From positions 319,198-383,197 of the forward strand of contig JAXMFT010000003.1 of the NCBI GenBank assembly GCA_046347635.1: 64,000 nucleotides of DNA. Reading direction: 5' to 3'. Below are positions 49,601 through 57,737 of the stretch, piece by piece. Within the stretch, counting starts at the first letter, position 1. The number at the start of each line of letters is the position of its first letter. This DNA comes from JAGVSZ01 sp019137045. GTDB taxonomy: Bacteria > Pseudomonadota > Gammaproteobacteria > Burkholderiales > SG8-39. Position numbers and translations under genes: made by a program. A model generated the notes under the pieces. It saw only the letters and a program-made list of their open reading frames with translations. It did not search any database and had not been told where the DNA came from.

Positions 49601-50091
49601 TGCGCGTTGATCGTCCCGGCGTTGGTCACCTTGCCGGCGTTGCCGGGATCGGTGAAGCGAAAGCGCCCGGCGAGGAAGTCCTCGTTCGACAGGTTGAGAC
49701 TCGAGGCGACGAAGCCGGCGGTGTCGATGCGCGCGCCCGCGCCGACCACCACGCCGTTCGGGTTGATCAGGAACACCCGCCCGTTCGACAGCAGCCGGCC
49801 GAGGATCGCGGAGGGATCCGCCCCGGTCACGCGGTTCAGCACCGCGCTCGCCGCGCCGCTCTGGATGAAGCGCGTGACCTCGTCGGGCCGGATCGAGAAC
49901 TGCTGCCAGTTGATGATCGCCCCGGGCGTGTTGGTGACCGTCAGCGTGCTGCCGCTCGTCGCGAAGCTCGCCGACCCGTGCGCCACCGTCGGGCCGGTGG
50001 GATTGGCGTGCACGGCGCCCGCGAAGCAGGCGGCCACCGCCAGCCCGATCAGCTGGCGCTCGAAGGAAGGCGTGCTCCTGGATCCGGTCAT
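43618..50091 (-). CDS. TpsA-like two-partner secretion exoprotein/adhesin with six MBG repeats
   Basis: This uninterrupted 2157-residue protein begins with a signal peptide (to about VHANP, residue 29) and a TPS/haemagglutination-activity domain (about 30-270) with NTPGAIINWQQFSIRPDE, LLSNGRVFLINPNGVVVG and VASSLNLSNEDFLAGRF. A long Gly/Thr/Ala-rich beta-helix follows (about 450-1550), including a near-duplicate block of about 268 residues. Six MBG/YDG-type repeats (about 1610-2095) each carry a motif like SRAYGDPNPA. The C-terminal 18 residues contain two Cys (about 2141 and 2156) that may form a hook as in HMW1. No TpsB transporter gene is in the window. It is probably a large surface or secreted adhesin. 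Confidence 0.92.
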   Translation of the reverse strand: MTGSRSTPSFERQLIGLAVAACFAGAVHANPTGPTVAHGSASFATSGSTLTVTNTPGAIINWQQFSIRPDEVTRFIQSGAASAVLNRVTGADPSAILGRLLSNGRVFLINPNGVVVGAGARIDTAGFVASSLNLSNEDFLAGRFRFTDPGNAGKVTNAGTINAHSGGPVYLVAPTVENHGVITAPNGDILLAAGKSVELVSAANPHLRVQLQAGGEALNVGRLIAESGFAGIYGAAIRNAGTVSADGATVNAAGNVVLKASRDVTLAATSVVSAKGPQGGSVTVQAEQGTLFAEGRIEASGAAGKGGDVQLLGARVGLAGDAAVDASGASGGGTVHIGGSRQGAGPLPNSRALYIGADATVDASATARGDGGTVIAYADEAARIYGSLSARGGPQGGDGGFIETSGRQHLDVLRTPDATAPAGRGGEWLIDPNNILIVNAAGTCTNLSGCAAGPSWASTNDGAQLGVNLINNALNAGQNVTVATTTSGANTQAGNITFQAGANVSKTTVGSAPATLTLQAHNNIDTTGATISAANNVNVGALSVVLTADADSSGAGNAVVGGAVTTRGGSFTATGANVGGAGAISTAGLAGRTGGNVTLTAQPTGAVNVTGAITASGGAAAAGSAGNAGGTVSVSGGTVTVGAITARGSNGAAGGFAGGNGGTVNLTKTGAAATAVTLNGLIDVRGGDSTNGATGGTGGTVDVDAGAGTVATTAANLGTLINASGGRGQNGGSVDISAAGSISIAGAGNKTIATSGGAAATGTAGRDAGNITIASTGGTVTTRALSANGSAGVGPGNHAGGSGGTISVSGVGAALNGAVSAIGGNSVGTGNGGSGGAVTATGTTGTVASVAAGTINVSGGRGQDAGTVTVSSGTTGTVNLAGTITASGGAAETGSAGQNAGTVNVSGGTVGVRAITALGSAAATGAGGTGGTVNLTKTGAGATAVTLNGLIDVRGGNSTAGAAGGTGGTVDIDAGAGSVGTTAANLATLINASGGSGQNGGSVDISAAGDISIAGAGNKTIATSGGAATTGTAGRDAGNITIAATGGAVTTRALTARGSTGNGAGNAGGSGGAISVTGTGATLNGAVSTIGGNSVGTGNGGSGGAVTVNGTGGNVTVASTITTTGGRGQDAGAVSITGAGAVAVNNTITASGGTAATNAAGRSGGAVTITGASVATRAITASGSNAVSANRNGGDAGTIALTATAGGIAINGGGTLTARAGAATGTGTGGTAGSITLSATGGNIAANAITTQGNTKAAGGTVTLAATGTTTTGAITTSGGAGINSAGLGGGAVSVTGADVTVAAVTTSGGAGAGANQAGGNAGTILLDATDGTPTITLNGNLAAAGGARTGAGTPGNGAAITLDGNVLLPANRTITSAGAGGGGAGGAATFNGTVNSSGAARNLTVNAGTGAVAFGGAIGNTLPLNALNVTGNGIALPATSAASMTLASTGGDITQSGPAVITGATAITGGAGAVTLTNAGNNFNTVTVASSAATSIIDANALTVGPVNATGNVLIQTALGAGNDLTLAGNVASTAGDVTLASGDDIHFGAFGPSAPAGRWLTYSFSPATNTGTIPVPGGAKPNLYNCTFGGPCGATVPATGNHNVYRYQPLLTYTANAASRAYGDPNPAFTGAVGGLVNGDVAADAYSGTLAFTSPAVATTPVGTAAINGSGLVSDIGYGFVQAPGNATALTITPRPISVQANDQSRAYGDPNPATGPFTITAGTLVGADAIGSVNVTSPALPTSPAGSVWVLANTGANFSVGSAANYAITLQNGQLTIGPRAITVQANNQSRPYGDPNPATGPYTITAGSLAGADAITNVSVTSPATVASGVGPYALTPTAANFGSGSASNYTITFADGVLTVTPRPIVVTADNQTKVYGQPDPALTFAAPTVNGDVLAGAPVRAAGETVAGGPYAITQGTVTNANNPNYSITFVNGQLVITPAPLTISADGKARLYGDANPPLTATFAGLANGDTPAAIPGVTLTTPATIASNAGTYAINVASGANSNYTISLVNGQLVIAPAPLTITANDAARRYGEPNPPFTASATGFKLGQSLGDLSGALSITSPATVLSPVGTYPIVPAGVSSPNYTITFVDGRLVVGQGVPPADHALVTATQRSADAEDAVASRVAGAARIDCLALERDGQRRVLGRCF
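46681..48204. repeat. tandem ~0.8 kb duplication inside the adhesin gene
   Basis: Two stretches, about 46681-47400 and 47485-48204, match closely at an offset of 804 bases (268 codons). For example, the segment around 46801 (GGTCCCCACCGAATTG) corresponds to 47605 (GGTGCCCACCGAGTTG). The copies differ by scattered, mostly third-position changes, which suggests an older in-frame duplication of a beta-helix block. Small in-frame length differences appear towards the end. Confidence 0.75.
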
Positions 50092-50254
50092 AGTTCCGCG
50101 TCGGCTTTCCGCGAGGCAGTCGATCCCCGAGACTAGCAAGCTGCGCACCGCGTTCGCGCGCGCGCGCCGCCGCGCGAGACTTATCGCACGGGTGGCGTGC
50201 GATCGGCCGGGGCAACCGGCGATCGGCTGCGGGGATCCGACGGGCGGCGCGCAG

Positions 50255-51295
50255 CTAGCGGACGACGGTGGCGGCGGCGCCCGCCGGGCGGGCCGCGATC
50301 GCGCCGATCCGATGGACCGTCTCCCCCGCCGCACGCAGCAGGGCCGTCGCCGCCTCGGCATCCGCCGACGCCACGACGACGGCCATGCCGATGCCGCAGT
50401 TGAAGACGCGGTGCATCTCGGCGTCGGCCACGCCGCCCGCCTCCTGCAGCCAGCGGAAGAGCGGCGGCAGCGGCCACGCCGAGCGCTCGAGCACCGCCTG
50501 CACCCCGTCGGGCAGCACGCGGGGGACGTTCTCCACCAGGCCGCCGCCGGTGATGTGCGCGAGGCCCTTGACCGGCACCTCCCCGAGCAGCCGCAGCACC
50601 GGCTTCACGTAGATCCGCGTCGGCTCGAGCAGGACGTCGGCGAGCGGCCGGCCGTGGAAGTCGGCCCCGAGGTCCGGCCGGGCGCGCTCGAGGATGCGGC
50701 GCACGAGCGAGTAGCCGTTCGAGTGCGCGCCGCTCGAGGCGAGCCCGAGCACCACGTCGCCCGGCGCGATGCCGCGCCCGTCGATCACGCGGTCCCGCTC
50801 GGCCACGCCGACGCAGAAGCCGGCGAGGTCGTACTCGCCGTCGGGGTACATGCCCGGCATCTCGGCGGTCTCGCCGCCGATCAGCGCGCAGCCCGCCTGC
50901 TCGCACCCGCGCGCGATGCCCTTGATCACGTCGGCGGCGACGCCGACGTCGAGCTTGCCGCACGCGAAGTAGTCGAGGAAGAAGAGCGGCTCGGCGCCCT
51001 GCACCAGCACGTCGTTGACGCTCATTGCGACCAGATCGATGCCGACGGTGTCGTGTCGGTTCAGCAGGAATGCGAGCTTGAGCTTCGTGCCGACGCCGTC
51101 GGTGCCCGAGACCAGCACCGGGTTCCGGTATCGCTGCGGCAGCTCGACGAGCGCGCCGAAGCCGCCGATGCCGGCGAGCACCTCCGGGCGCAGGGTCCGC
51201 TGCGCGAACGGCTTGATGCGCTCCACGAGCGCCTCGCCCGCGTCGATGTCGACGCCGGCGTCGCGGTACGAGAGGGAGTCGGTCGGACGGGGCAC
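50255..51295 (-). CDS. purM: phosphoribosylformylglycinamidine cyclo-ligase
   Basis: AIR synthetase of purine biosynthesis closes the imidazole ring using ATP. The 346-residue protein has [21 protein letters not shown], the ATP-binding [36 protein letters not shown] and [15 protein letters not shown]. The ATG at 51295 is the normal start. It is divergent from hda (73 bases apart), an arrangement conserved in betaproteobacteria. Confidence 0.97.
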   Translation of the reverse strand: MPRPTDSLSYRDAGVDIDAGEALVERIKPFAQRTLRPEVLAGIGGFGALVELPQRYRNPVLVSGTDGVGTKLKLAFLLNRHDTVGIDLVAMSVNDVLVQGAEPLFFLDYFACGKLDVGVAADVIKGIARGCEQAGCALIGGETAEMPGMYPDGEYDLAGFCVGVAERDRVIDGRGIAPGDVVLGLASSGAHSNGYSLVRRILERARPDLGADFHGRPLADVLLEPTRIYVKPVLRLLGEVPVKGLAHITGGGLVENVPRVLPDGVQAVLERSAWPLPPLFRWLQEAGGVADAEMHRVFNCGIGMAVVVASADAEAATALLRAAGETVHRIGAIAARPAGAAATVVR

Positions 51296-51368
51296 GGGAG
51301 CTCGGGGCCAGCGCTTGCCGCTAGAATTGCACGCTTTTCCGCGCCCGATTCTACCGGAACCCCCTCCC

Positions 51369-51977
51369 GTGACCGGCCAGCTGATCCTCGAGCTCAGCCC
51401 GCCCGCGCCGCCGACCTTCGAGAACTTCGTCGCGGGCGCGAACGGCGCGGCGGTGGCGGCGGTGCGCGCGGCGGTGCGCGGCGAGGGCGAACGCGCGATC
51501 TACCTGTGGGGCGACGCAGGCTGCGGCCGCAGCCATCTCGTCGCCGCGGCGGCGCGCACGCCGGGCGTGGCGGCGATCGACGACGTGCACCGGCTCGACG
51601 CCGCCGGCCAGATCGAGGCGTTCGACGCCTTCAACCGCGCGCGCGCCGCGGGCACGGCGTTCGTCGCGGCCGGCGACGCGCCGCCCGCGCAGCTCGCCGT
51701 GCGTGCGGACCTGCGCACGCGCCTCGGGTCGGGCCTCGTCTTCCAGCTCCGCCCGCTCGACCACGCGGCGAAGCGCGCGGCGCTCCGCGCGCACGCGGCG
51801 AGCCGCGGCATGGCGCTCCCCGACGAGGTGCTCGACTACCTGCTCCGCCGCCTCCCGCGCGACCTCGGCACCCAGCTCGCGGTGCTCGAGGCGCTCGACC
51901 GGAGCTCGCTCGCCGAGCAGCGCGCGCTGACGCTGCCGCTCGCGCGCGCGGCGATCGAGGCGCTCGGCCCGGCGTGA
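51369..51977 (+). CDS. hda: Hda-type regulatory inactivator of DnaA
   Basis: This 202-residue AAA+ protein is DnaA-related but lacks the DNA-binding domain. It has an N-terminal clamp-binding-like segment ([18 protein letters not shown]), a variant Walker A ([11 protein letters not shown], with Arg where Lys is usual, as in other Hda proteins), Walker [12 protein letters not shown] and sensor regions. Hda stimulates hydrolysis of DnaA-ATP while bound to the sliding clamp. The GTG at 51369 follows a 5' gap from purM. Its stop overlaps the next start (GTGA). Confidence 0.9.
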   Translation: MTGQLILELSPPAPPTFENFVAGANGAAVAAVRAAVRGEGERAIYLWGDAGCGRSHLVAAAARTPGVAAIDDVHRLDAAGQIEAFDAFNRARAAGTAFVAAGDAPPAQLAVRADLRTRLGSGLVFQLRPLDHAAKRAALRAHAASRGMALPDEVLDYLLRRLPRDLGTQLAVLEALDRSSLAEQRALTLPLARAAIEALGPA

Positions 51978-52648
51978 ACCGCCCGATGGAGCTGGCGCTC
52001 TTCGACCTCGACAACACCCTCCTCGCCGGGGACTCGGATTACGAGTGGGCGCAGTTCCTGATCGACCGCGGCGTGCTCGACCGCGCGGCCTACGAATCGG
52101 AGAACGACCGCTTCTTCGCGCAGTACAAGGCCGGCACGCTCGACATCTTCGAGTTCCTCGCCTTCCAGCTCGCGCCGCTCGCGCGCCACCCGCGCGCCGA
52201 GCTCGACGCCTGGCACGCGGCGTTCATGGCCGAGCGGGTCCGGCCGATGATCGGCGCGCCGGCGCGCCGCCTCGTGGCGCAGCACCGCGACGCGGGCGCG
52301 CTCTGCGCGATCGTCACCGCGACCAACTCCTTCGTCACCGCCCCGATCGCGCGCGAGTTCGCCGTCGCGCACCTGATCGCGACCGAGCCCGAGACCCGCG
52401 ACGGCGCCTTCACCGGCGGCGTCGCGGGCATCCCGGCGTTCCGCGAGGGCAAGGTGGCGCGGCTCGAGCAGTGGCTCGCCGCGCTCGGGCGTCCGCTCGA
52501 GGCGTTCGCCGCGAGCTGGTTCTACAGCGACTCGCACAACGACCTGCCCCTGCTCGAGCGGGTGACGCGCGCGGTGGCGGTCGATCCGGACGAGCGGCTG
52601 CGCGCGGTCGCCGCCGCGCGCGGCTGGCCGGTCATCTCGCTGCGGTGA
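51974..52648 (+). CDS. HAD-IB family phosphatase (SerB/CicA-like)
   Basis: The 224 residues include HAD motif I LFDLDNTLLAGDSD (nucleophile Asp), motif II IVTATNSF, motif III Lys in REGKVARL and motif IV YSDSHNDLPLL. A helical cap lies between I and II. This is the HAD-IB hydrolase usually found between hda and pcnB in betaproteobacteria. The substrate is unproven; SerB-like phosphomonoesters are likely. The GTG at 51974 overlaps the hda stop; the ATG at 51986 is a possible alternative. Confidence 0.9.
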   Translation: MNRPMELALFDLDNTLLAGDSDYEWAQFLIDRGVLDRAAYESENDRFFAQYKAGTLDIFEFLAFQLAPLARHPRAELDAWHAAFMAERVRPMIGAPARRLVAQHRDAGALCAIVTATNSFVTAPIAREFAVAHLIATEPETRDGAFTGGVAGIPAFREGKVARLEQWLAALGRPLEAFAASWFYSDSHNDLPLLERVTRAVAVDPDERLRAVAAARGWPVISLR

Positions 52649-52856
52649 GGATGCGCCGCGTCGCCGCCGCCGGGCCGGCGCGGGGCAAGATCGTCCGCCG
52701 CTGCGGCGAGCCGCGCGCGCGCCTCGTGTATGATTCCGGGCGCTTCCGCCACGGGCCCGCGCAAGACGTGCTCACGCAAGACCATCTCGAGGCTCTCCAC
52801 GGCTGTCCACTCGCGCCGGCGGCGCCGTCCGCGGCGCCCGCCCCCGTCCCGGTCCG

Positions 52857-54197
52857 TTGATCAAGCGCTTCATCCGCAAGGTCCTGCGCTTCGGCACGCG
52901 CCGCGAGCCGGAGGTCTACCCCGCCGCCGAGCACGGCATCCGGCGCGATGCGATCAGCCACGGCGCACGCAAGGTGTGCGAGGTGCTCGCGAGCCACGGT
53001 CACCGCGCCTACGTGGTCGGCGGCGCGGTGCGCGACCTGATGCTCGGGGTGCAGCCGAAGGACTTCGACGTCGCCACCGACGCGCTCCCGGAGGAGGTGC
53101 ACAAGCACATGCGCCGCGCGCGGCTGATCGGCCGGCGCTTCAAGCTGGTGCACGCGGTGTTCCACGACGAGGTGGTCGAGGTGTCGACCTTCCGCGCCTC
53201 CGCCCCGGGCGAGGTGGACGAGGCGACCGGGCGGGTGCTGCGCGACAACGTCTACGGCACCATCGAGCAGGACGCGGCGCGGCGCGACTTCACCATGAAC
53301 GCGCTCTACTACGATCCGGCCACCGAGACCGTGCTCGACTGGCACCGCGGCGTGGCCGACCTGCGCAAGCGCCGCGTGCGCATCATCGGCGACCCGCGCG
53401 CGCGCTTCCGCGAGGACCCGGTGCGCATGCTGCGCGCGGTGCGCCTCGCGGCCAAGCTCGACTTCCAGATCGAGCCGCGCACGCGCGCCCCGGTGCGCGA
53501 GATGGCGAAGCTCATCGAGAGCGTCCCGCCCGCGCGGGTGTTCGACGAGATGCTCAAGCTGCTGCTCTCGGGCCACGCGGCGAGCGGCCTGCAGCGGCTG
53601 CGCGCCGAGGGCCTGCACCACGGCGTGCTGCCGCTCCTCGACCTCATCCACGAGCAGCCGCTCGGCGAGCGCTTCGTGGCGCTCGCGCTCGCGCAGACCG
53701 ACGCCCGCATCCGCGCGGACCGTCCGGTGTCGCCTGCGTTCCTCTTCGCCGCCCTGCTCTGGCACGAGGTGCTGGCGGCGTGGAAGGCGCGCCAGGGGCG
53801 CGGCGAGCGACCGACGCCGGCGCTCTTCGCGGCGATGGACGACGTGCTCGACAAGCAGACCGACTCGCTCGCGATTCCGCGCCGCCTGACCGCCACGATG
53901 AAGGAGATCTGGTCGCTGCAGCCGCGCTTCGAGAACCGCACCGGCAAGCGCCCGTTCGGCGTGCTCGAGCACCCGCGGCTGCGCGCCGGCTACGACTTCC
54001 TCGCGCTGCGCGCCGAGAGCGGCGAGGCGCCCGGCGAGCTCGCGGAGTGGTGGCGCCGCTTCATCGAAGGCACCCCCGAGGTGCGCGCGGAGCTGCTCCT
54101 GCCCGCCGCGCCCGGCGAGAAGAAGCGGCGGCGGCGGCGCCGGCGCAGCGGCCCGCGCCCGGCCGACCCGGGACCGCCCCCGGTGCTCGCCGACTGA
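52857..54197 (+). CDS. pcnB: poly(A) polymerase I
   Basis: PcnB adds 3' poly(A) tails that promote RNA decay. The 446-residue protein has the class II nucleotidyltransferase core VVGGAVRDLMLGVQPKDFDVATDA (catalytic Asp pair), the RRDFTMNALYYDP motif, RFREDPVRMLRAVRLAAKL, and a very basic C-terminal tail (KKRRRRRRR) that binds RNA. It starts with TTG at 52857 and differs from CCA-adding enzymes by its N-terminal LRFGTRREPEVYPAAEHGI. The 208 bases upstream contain a TATGAT at 52729-52734 but no clear -35. Confidence 0.93.
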   Translation: MIKRFIRKVLRFGTRREPEVYPAAEHGIRRDAISHGARKVCEVLASHGHRAYVVGGAVRDLMLGVQPKDFDVATDALPEEVHKHMRRARLIGRRFKLVHAVFHDEVVEVSTFRASAPGEVDEATGRVLRDNVYGTIEQDAARRDFTMNALYYDPATETVLDWHRGVADLRKRRVRIIGDPRARFREDPVRMLRAVRLAAKLDFQIEPRTRAPVREMAKLIESVPPARVFDEMLKLLLSGHAASGLQRLRAEGLHHGVLPLLDLIHEQPLGERFVALALAQTDARIRADRPVSPAFLFAALLWHEVLAAWKARQGRGERPTPALFAAMDDVLDKQTDSLAIPRRLTATMKEIWSLQPRFENRTGKRPFGVLEHPRLRAGYDFLALRAESGEAPGELAEWWRRFIEGTPEVRAELLLPAAPGEKKRRRRRRRSGPRPADPGPPPVLAD

Positions 54198-54204
54198 GGC
54201 CCGC

Positions 54205-54681
54205 TTGCCGCACGCCGTGATCGGCCTCGGCGCGAACCTCGGCGATCCGGCCGCGCAGCTGCGCGCGGCGATCGCCGCGATCGGTACGCTGCCCGGGACG
54301 CGCGTGCTCGCGGTGTCGTCCTTCTACCGCACCGCGCCGGTGGGCGTCGCCGCGCAGCCCGACTTCGTGAACGCGGCGGTCGCGATCGACACCGCGCTCG
54401 CCCCGCGCGCGCTGCTCGCCGCGCTCGCGGGGCTCGAGCGCGCGGCGGGACGCGAGCGCACCCGCGCGGGCGCGCCGCGGCCGCTCGACCTCGACATCCT
54501 GCTCTACGGGGAGCGCGTGGTCGACGAGCCGGACCTGCGCATTCCCCACCCGCGCCTGCACGAGCGCGCGTTCGCGCTCGCCCCGCTCATCGAGGTGGCG
54601 CCCGGCGCGGTGGTGCCGGGCCGCGGCCCGGCGGCGGACCTGCTCGCGCGCTGCGCCGGCCAGCGCATCGAGCGGGTCTGA
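54205..54681 (+). CDS. folK: 2-amino-4-hydroxy-6-hydroxymethyldihydropteridine pyrophosphokinase (HPPK)
   Basis: This 158-residue folate-pathway kinase transfers pyrophosphate from ATP to the pterin. Motifs: IGLGANLGDPAAQLRAAI, SSFYRTAPVG, DFVNAAVAIDT, ERTRAGAPRPLDLDILLYG (metal-binding Asp pair) and PHPRLHERAFALAPL. The start is a TTG 7 bases after pcnB. The pcnB-folK-dNK-panB-panC order is the betaproteobacterial arrangement. Confidence 0.95.
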   Translation: MPHAVIGLGANLGDPAAQLRAAIAAIGTLPGTRVLAVSSFYRTAPVGVAAQPDFVNAAVAIDTALAPRALLAALAGLERAAGRERTRAGAPRPLDLDILLYGERVVDEPDLRIPHPRLHERAFALAPLIEVAPGAVVPGRGPAADLLARCAGQRIERV

Positions 54682-54688
54682 GCCGCGC

Positions 54689-55330
54689 ATGACGCTCGCG
54701 CAGCACCGCTTCATCGCGATCGAGGGCCCGATCGGCGCGGGCAAGACGACGCTCGCGCGCCGGCTGGCCGGGCGGCTCGGCGGCGAGCCGCTGCTCGAGG
54801 ACCCGGACGCGAACCCGTTCCTCGCGCGCTTCTACCAGGACCGCGCGCGCTACGCGCTGCCGACCCAGCTCTTCTTCCTGTTCCAGCGCTTCGAGCAGCT
54901 GCGCGCGGTGGCCCAGCACGACCTCTTCGCACGCGTGCGCGTGGCCGACTTCCTGCTCGACAAGGACCCGCTGTTCGCGAGCCTCAACCTGTCCGGGGAC
55001 GAGCTCGCGCTCTACGAGCGGCTGTACGCGGCGCTCGCCCCGCGCGCCCCGCGCCCGGACCTGGTGATCTACCTGCACGCCGGCCCGCGCACGCTCGCCG
55101 AGCGGGTGCGCGGGCGCGCCGTCGAGTACGAGCGCGCGCTCGAGGAGGACTACCTCGCCCGGCTCGCCGAGGCCTACGCGCGGTTCTTCCACCACTACGA
55201 CGAGGCGCCGGTGATGGCCGTAAACTCCGAGCACCTCGACTTCGCCGCGAGCGAGCGCGACTTCGAGCTGCTGCTCGCGCGCGTCGGCGCCATGCGCGGG
55301 CGGCGCGCGTACTTCAACGTCGGAGACTGA
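54689..55330 (+). CDS. deoxynucleoside kinase (dGK/dAK-like)
   Basis: The 213 residues include P-loop [17 protein letters not shown], the DRY-like substrate region [16 protein letters not shown], and a LID region [18 protein letters not shown]. Enzymes of this dNK family phosphorylate deoxyguanosine or deoxyadenosine in salvage. The gene lies between folK and panB with spacing of 7 bases and 1 base, so it is probably cotranscribed. The nucleoside preference cannot be decided from the sequence. Confidence 0.9.
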   Translation: MTLAQHRFIAIEGPIGAGKTTLARRLAGRLGGEPLLEDPDANPFLARFYQDRARYALPTQLFFLFQRFEQLRAVAQHDLFARVRVADFLLDKDPLFASLNLSGDELALYERLYAALAPRAPRPDLVIYLHAGPRTLAERVRGRAVEYERALEEDYLARLAEAYARFFHHYDEAPVMAVNSEHLDFAASERDFELLLARVGAMRGRRAYFNVGD

Positions 55331-55331
55331 G

Positions 55332-56129
55332 ATGCCCCGGATCACCCTCACCGAGCTCGGCGCGCTGCACGCGCGCGGCGAAAAGCTCGTCATGCTCACC
55401 TGCTACGACGCGAGCTTCGCGGCGCTGTGCGACCAGGCGGGCGTGGAGCTGCTGCTGGTGGGCGACTCGCTCGGCATGGTCGTGCAGGGCCACGACACCA
55501 CCCTCCCGGTGACGATGGACGACGTCGCCTACCACACCGCCTGCGTCGCGCGCGGGTCGCAGCGCGGCCTGGTGATCGCCGACATGCCGTTCGGGAGCTA
55601 CCAGGGCTCGCAGGAGCAGGCCCTGGCGAACGCCGCGCGGCTCATGGCGGCCGGCGCGCAGATGGTGAAGCTCGAGGGCGGGCGGCCGATGCTGGAGACG
55701 GTCCGCTTCCTGGTCGAGCGCGGCGTCCCGGTGTGCGGCCACGTCGGCCTCACGCCGCAGGCGGTGCACCAGCTCGGCGGCTACCGCGTGCAGGGCCGCA
55801 GCGCCGACGCCGCGCGCGCGCTGGTCGAGGACGCGCGCGGCCTGCAGGAGGCCGGCGCGGCGATGATCGTGCTCGAGGCGATCCCGGCCGCGCTCGGCGC
55901 GCAGGCGACCGCGGCGCTCGCGATCCCCACCATCGGCATCGGCGCGGGCGCCGACTGCTCCGGCCAGGTGCTGGTGCTGCACGACATGCTCGACATCTAC
56001 CCGGGGCGCAAGGCGAAGTTCGTGCGCAACTTCATGGCCGGCGCGGACGGCGTACAGTCGGCGCTGCGCCGCTACGTCGAGGCGGTGAAGGCGCGCGAGT
56101 TTCCCGGACCGGAGCACGCGTTCCAGTGA
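55332..56129 (+). CDS. panB: ketopantoate hydroxymethyltransferase
   Basis: PanB uses methylene-tetrahydrofolate to make ketopantoate for pantothenate and CoA. The 265-residue TIM-barrel protein has [30 protein letters not shown], metal-binding Asp in [22 protein letters not shown] and a C-terminal VRNFMAG. It starts with ATG one base after the previous stop; its end overlaps panC by 4 bases (GTGA), so translation is coupled. Confidence 0.97.
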   Translation: MPRITLTELGALHARGEKLVMLTCYDASFAALCDQAGVELLLVGDSLGMVVQGHDTTLPVTMDDVAYHTACVARGSQRGLVIADMPFGSYQGSQEQALANAARLMAAGAQMVKLEGGRPMLETVRFLVERGVPVCGHVGLTPQAVHQLGGYRVQGRSADAARALVEDARGLQEAGAAMIVLEAIPAALGAQATAALAIPTIGIGAGADCSGQVLVLHDMLDIYPGRKAKFVRNFMAGADGVQSALRRYVEAVKAREFPGPEHAFQ

Positions 56130-56956
56130 GGATCATCGCCACCATCGCCGAGCTCCGCCGCGCGCTGCGCGGGCGCACGGTGGCCTGCGTGCCGACCATG
56201 GGCAACCTGCACGAGGGCCACCTCGGGCTCATGCGCGTCGCGCAGCGTCACGGCGACTGCACGGTGGCGACGATCTTCGTGAACCGGCTGCAGTTCGCCC
56301 CGCACGAGGACTTCGACACCTACCCGCGCACCTTCGCCGCCGACTGCGCGCAGCTCGAGCGCGCGGGCGTCGACGTCGTGTTCGCGCCCGACGAGCGCGA
56401 GATGTACCCGGTTGCGCAGGGCTACAAGGTCGCGCCGCCGCCCGAGCTCGGCGACATCCTCGAGGGCGAGTTCCGGCGCGGGTTCTTCAACGGCGTGTGC
56501 ACGGTGGTGCTGAAGCTCTTCAACGTCGTGCAGCCGCAGGCCGCGGTGTTCGGCAAGAAGGACTACCAGCAGCTGCGCGTCATCCAGGGCATGGTGGCGC
56601 AGCTCGCCCTGCCGATCGCGATCGTCCCCGGCGAGACCGCGCGCACGGACGACGGGCTCGCGCTCTCCTCGCGCAACAGCTACCTCTCGCCGGCCGAGCG
56701 CGCGCAGGCCCCGCGGCTGCACCGCACGCTCGCGGCGACCGCGCAGTCGATCGCCGCGGGCGCGCGCGACTACGGGCGCCTCGAGCAGGACGCGATGGAC
56801 GCGCTGCGCCGCTCCGCGTGGGCACCCGACTACGTCGCCGTCCGCCGCCAGGCCGACCTGCAGCCGCCGGCGCCGGGGGACCGCGACCTGGTCGTCCTGG
56901 CGGCCGCCAGGCTGGGCGGCACCCGCCTGATCGACAACATCGAAGTGTCGGCGTAA
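56126..56956 (+). CDS. panC: pantothenate synthetase
   Basis: PanC joins pantoate and beta-alanine using ATP. The 276-residue protein shows [15 protein letters not shown] (HIGH-like), [18 protein letters not shown], the FGKKDYQQL segment and [12 protein letters not shown] (KMSKS-like). The GTG at 56126 overlaps the panB stop. No panD gene is present nearby; the N-carbamoyl hydrolase gene at 11788 could be a beta-alanine source (inference). The 237 bases downstream hold no recognisable gene. Confidence 0.97.
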   Translation: MRIIATIAELRRALRGRTVACVPTMGNLHEGHLGLMRVAQRHGDCTVATIFVNRLQFAPHEDFDTYPRTFAADCAQLERAGVDVVFAPDEREMYPVAQGYKVAPPPELGDILEGEFRRGFFNGVCTVVLKLFNVVQPQAAVFGKKDYQQLRVIQGMVAQLALPIAIVPGETARTDDGLALSSRNSYLSPAERAQAPRLHRTLAATAQSIAAGARDYGRLEQDAMDALRRSAWAPDYVAVRRQADLQPPAPGDRDLVVLAAARLGGTRLIDNIEVSA

Positions 56957-57193
56957 CCCGCCGCCGCGTCGGTGCCGCGACACGGCGCCGGCCCCCTCCG
57001 TCAACTTCTCACGCCGGCGGCCGTCCCGCCGGCCCGGCACGCGCCGCGGCGGTGCGCATTTTCTGACGCCGCGGCGGCGGCACCCTTCCCCGTCCGCGCA
57101 CTGGGTCACGCGCGGCCGCCTCTCGCCGCCGCCATGGCGCGCTAGTTGCAGCAGCTTCCGCCGTTCACGCGGCACGCAACGAGGAGGCGCCCG

Positions 57194-57658
57194 ATGCTCG
57201 AACTGATCCTGATCCTGGCGGTGGTCGTCTACCTGGTGTCCAAGCTGGACGCGCGCCACTTCGAGCAGGCCCGCGCCGACCAGGGCCAGGACGCGCGTCC
57301 CGACGCCGCCGCCCGCCCGGCCGTCCCCCCGCGCCCGAACATGCGCCTGCAGATCGAGGGCACGCAGCGCCCGCTCCTGCGCAGCACCGGCTTCGTCAAG
57401 GGGTTCGGGGTCAACCCGCTCACCCTCCAGGACATCCGCGTCTACAGCCGCTTCGGCAAGCTGGAGCAGTTTCCCGAGGCGATCGCCAGCATGCTGCGCG
57501 ACCTGTACGACCGCGGCACCGCGGTCGGCATCGACATGATGGAGCTGCTCTTCCACGGCCGCGACCTGCGCGAGGGCGAGGCGGTCTACTTCGCGCTCGT
57601 CGACGCCGCGCCCGAGCCGCGCGTCGTGGCGTTCGTGGACAAGCTGCGCCAGGCCTGA
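57194..57658 (+). CDS. small membrane-anchored protein of unknown family
   Basis: This 154-residue protein has one N-terminal TM helix (MLELILILAVVVYLVSK, about 1-17), a disordered Ala/Pro/Arg linker to about residue 45, and a compact C-terminal domain (about 47-154) reading RLQIEGTQRPLLRSTGFVKGFGVNPLTLQDI, DLYDRGTAVGIDMMELLFHGRDL and YFALVDAAPEPRVVAFVDKL. ATG 57194 has an excellent GAGGAGG site; an upstream in-frame ATG at 57146 has none. It is followed by an intrinsic terminator, so it is a self-contained unit. I do not recognise the family. Confidence 0.75.
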   Translation: MLELILILAVVVYLVSKLDARHFEQARADQGQDARPDAAARPAVPPRPNMRLQIEGTQRPLLRSTGFVKGFGVNPLTLQDIRVYSRFGKLEQFPEAIASMLRDLYDRGTAVGIDMMELLFHGRDLREGEAVYFALVDAAPEPRVVAFVDKLRQA

Positions 57659-57683
57659 GCCCCGGACTCTCGTCGTCACCCCT

Positions 57684-57710
57684 CGCCGGCCTGCGGGCCG
57701 GCGTTTTCTT
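57684..57710 (+). terminator. Rho-independent terminator
   Basis: A perfect 8-base stem, CGCCGGCC (57684-57691) / GGCCGGCG (57696-57703), has a 4-base loop TGCG and is followed by TTTTCTT. It ends the transcript of the small membrane-anchored protein gene, just before the convergent M1 peptidase gene stops. Confidence 0.88.
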
Positions 57711-57737
57711 GCATCGGCGTCCGCCGCGCGCGCCGGC

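Noticed and set aside
43753..50136. A 2127-codon open frame on the plus strand opposite the adhesin gene
   Set aside because: It is an antisense shadow of low-complexity GC-rich coding DNA. It is Arg/Ala/Asp-rich with no recognisable domain, whereas the minus-strand frame has a signal peptide, TPS domain and MBG repeats.
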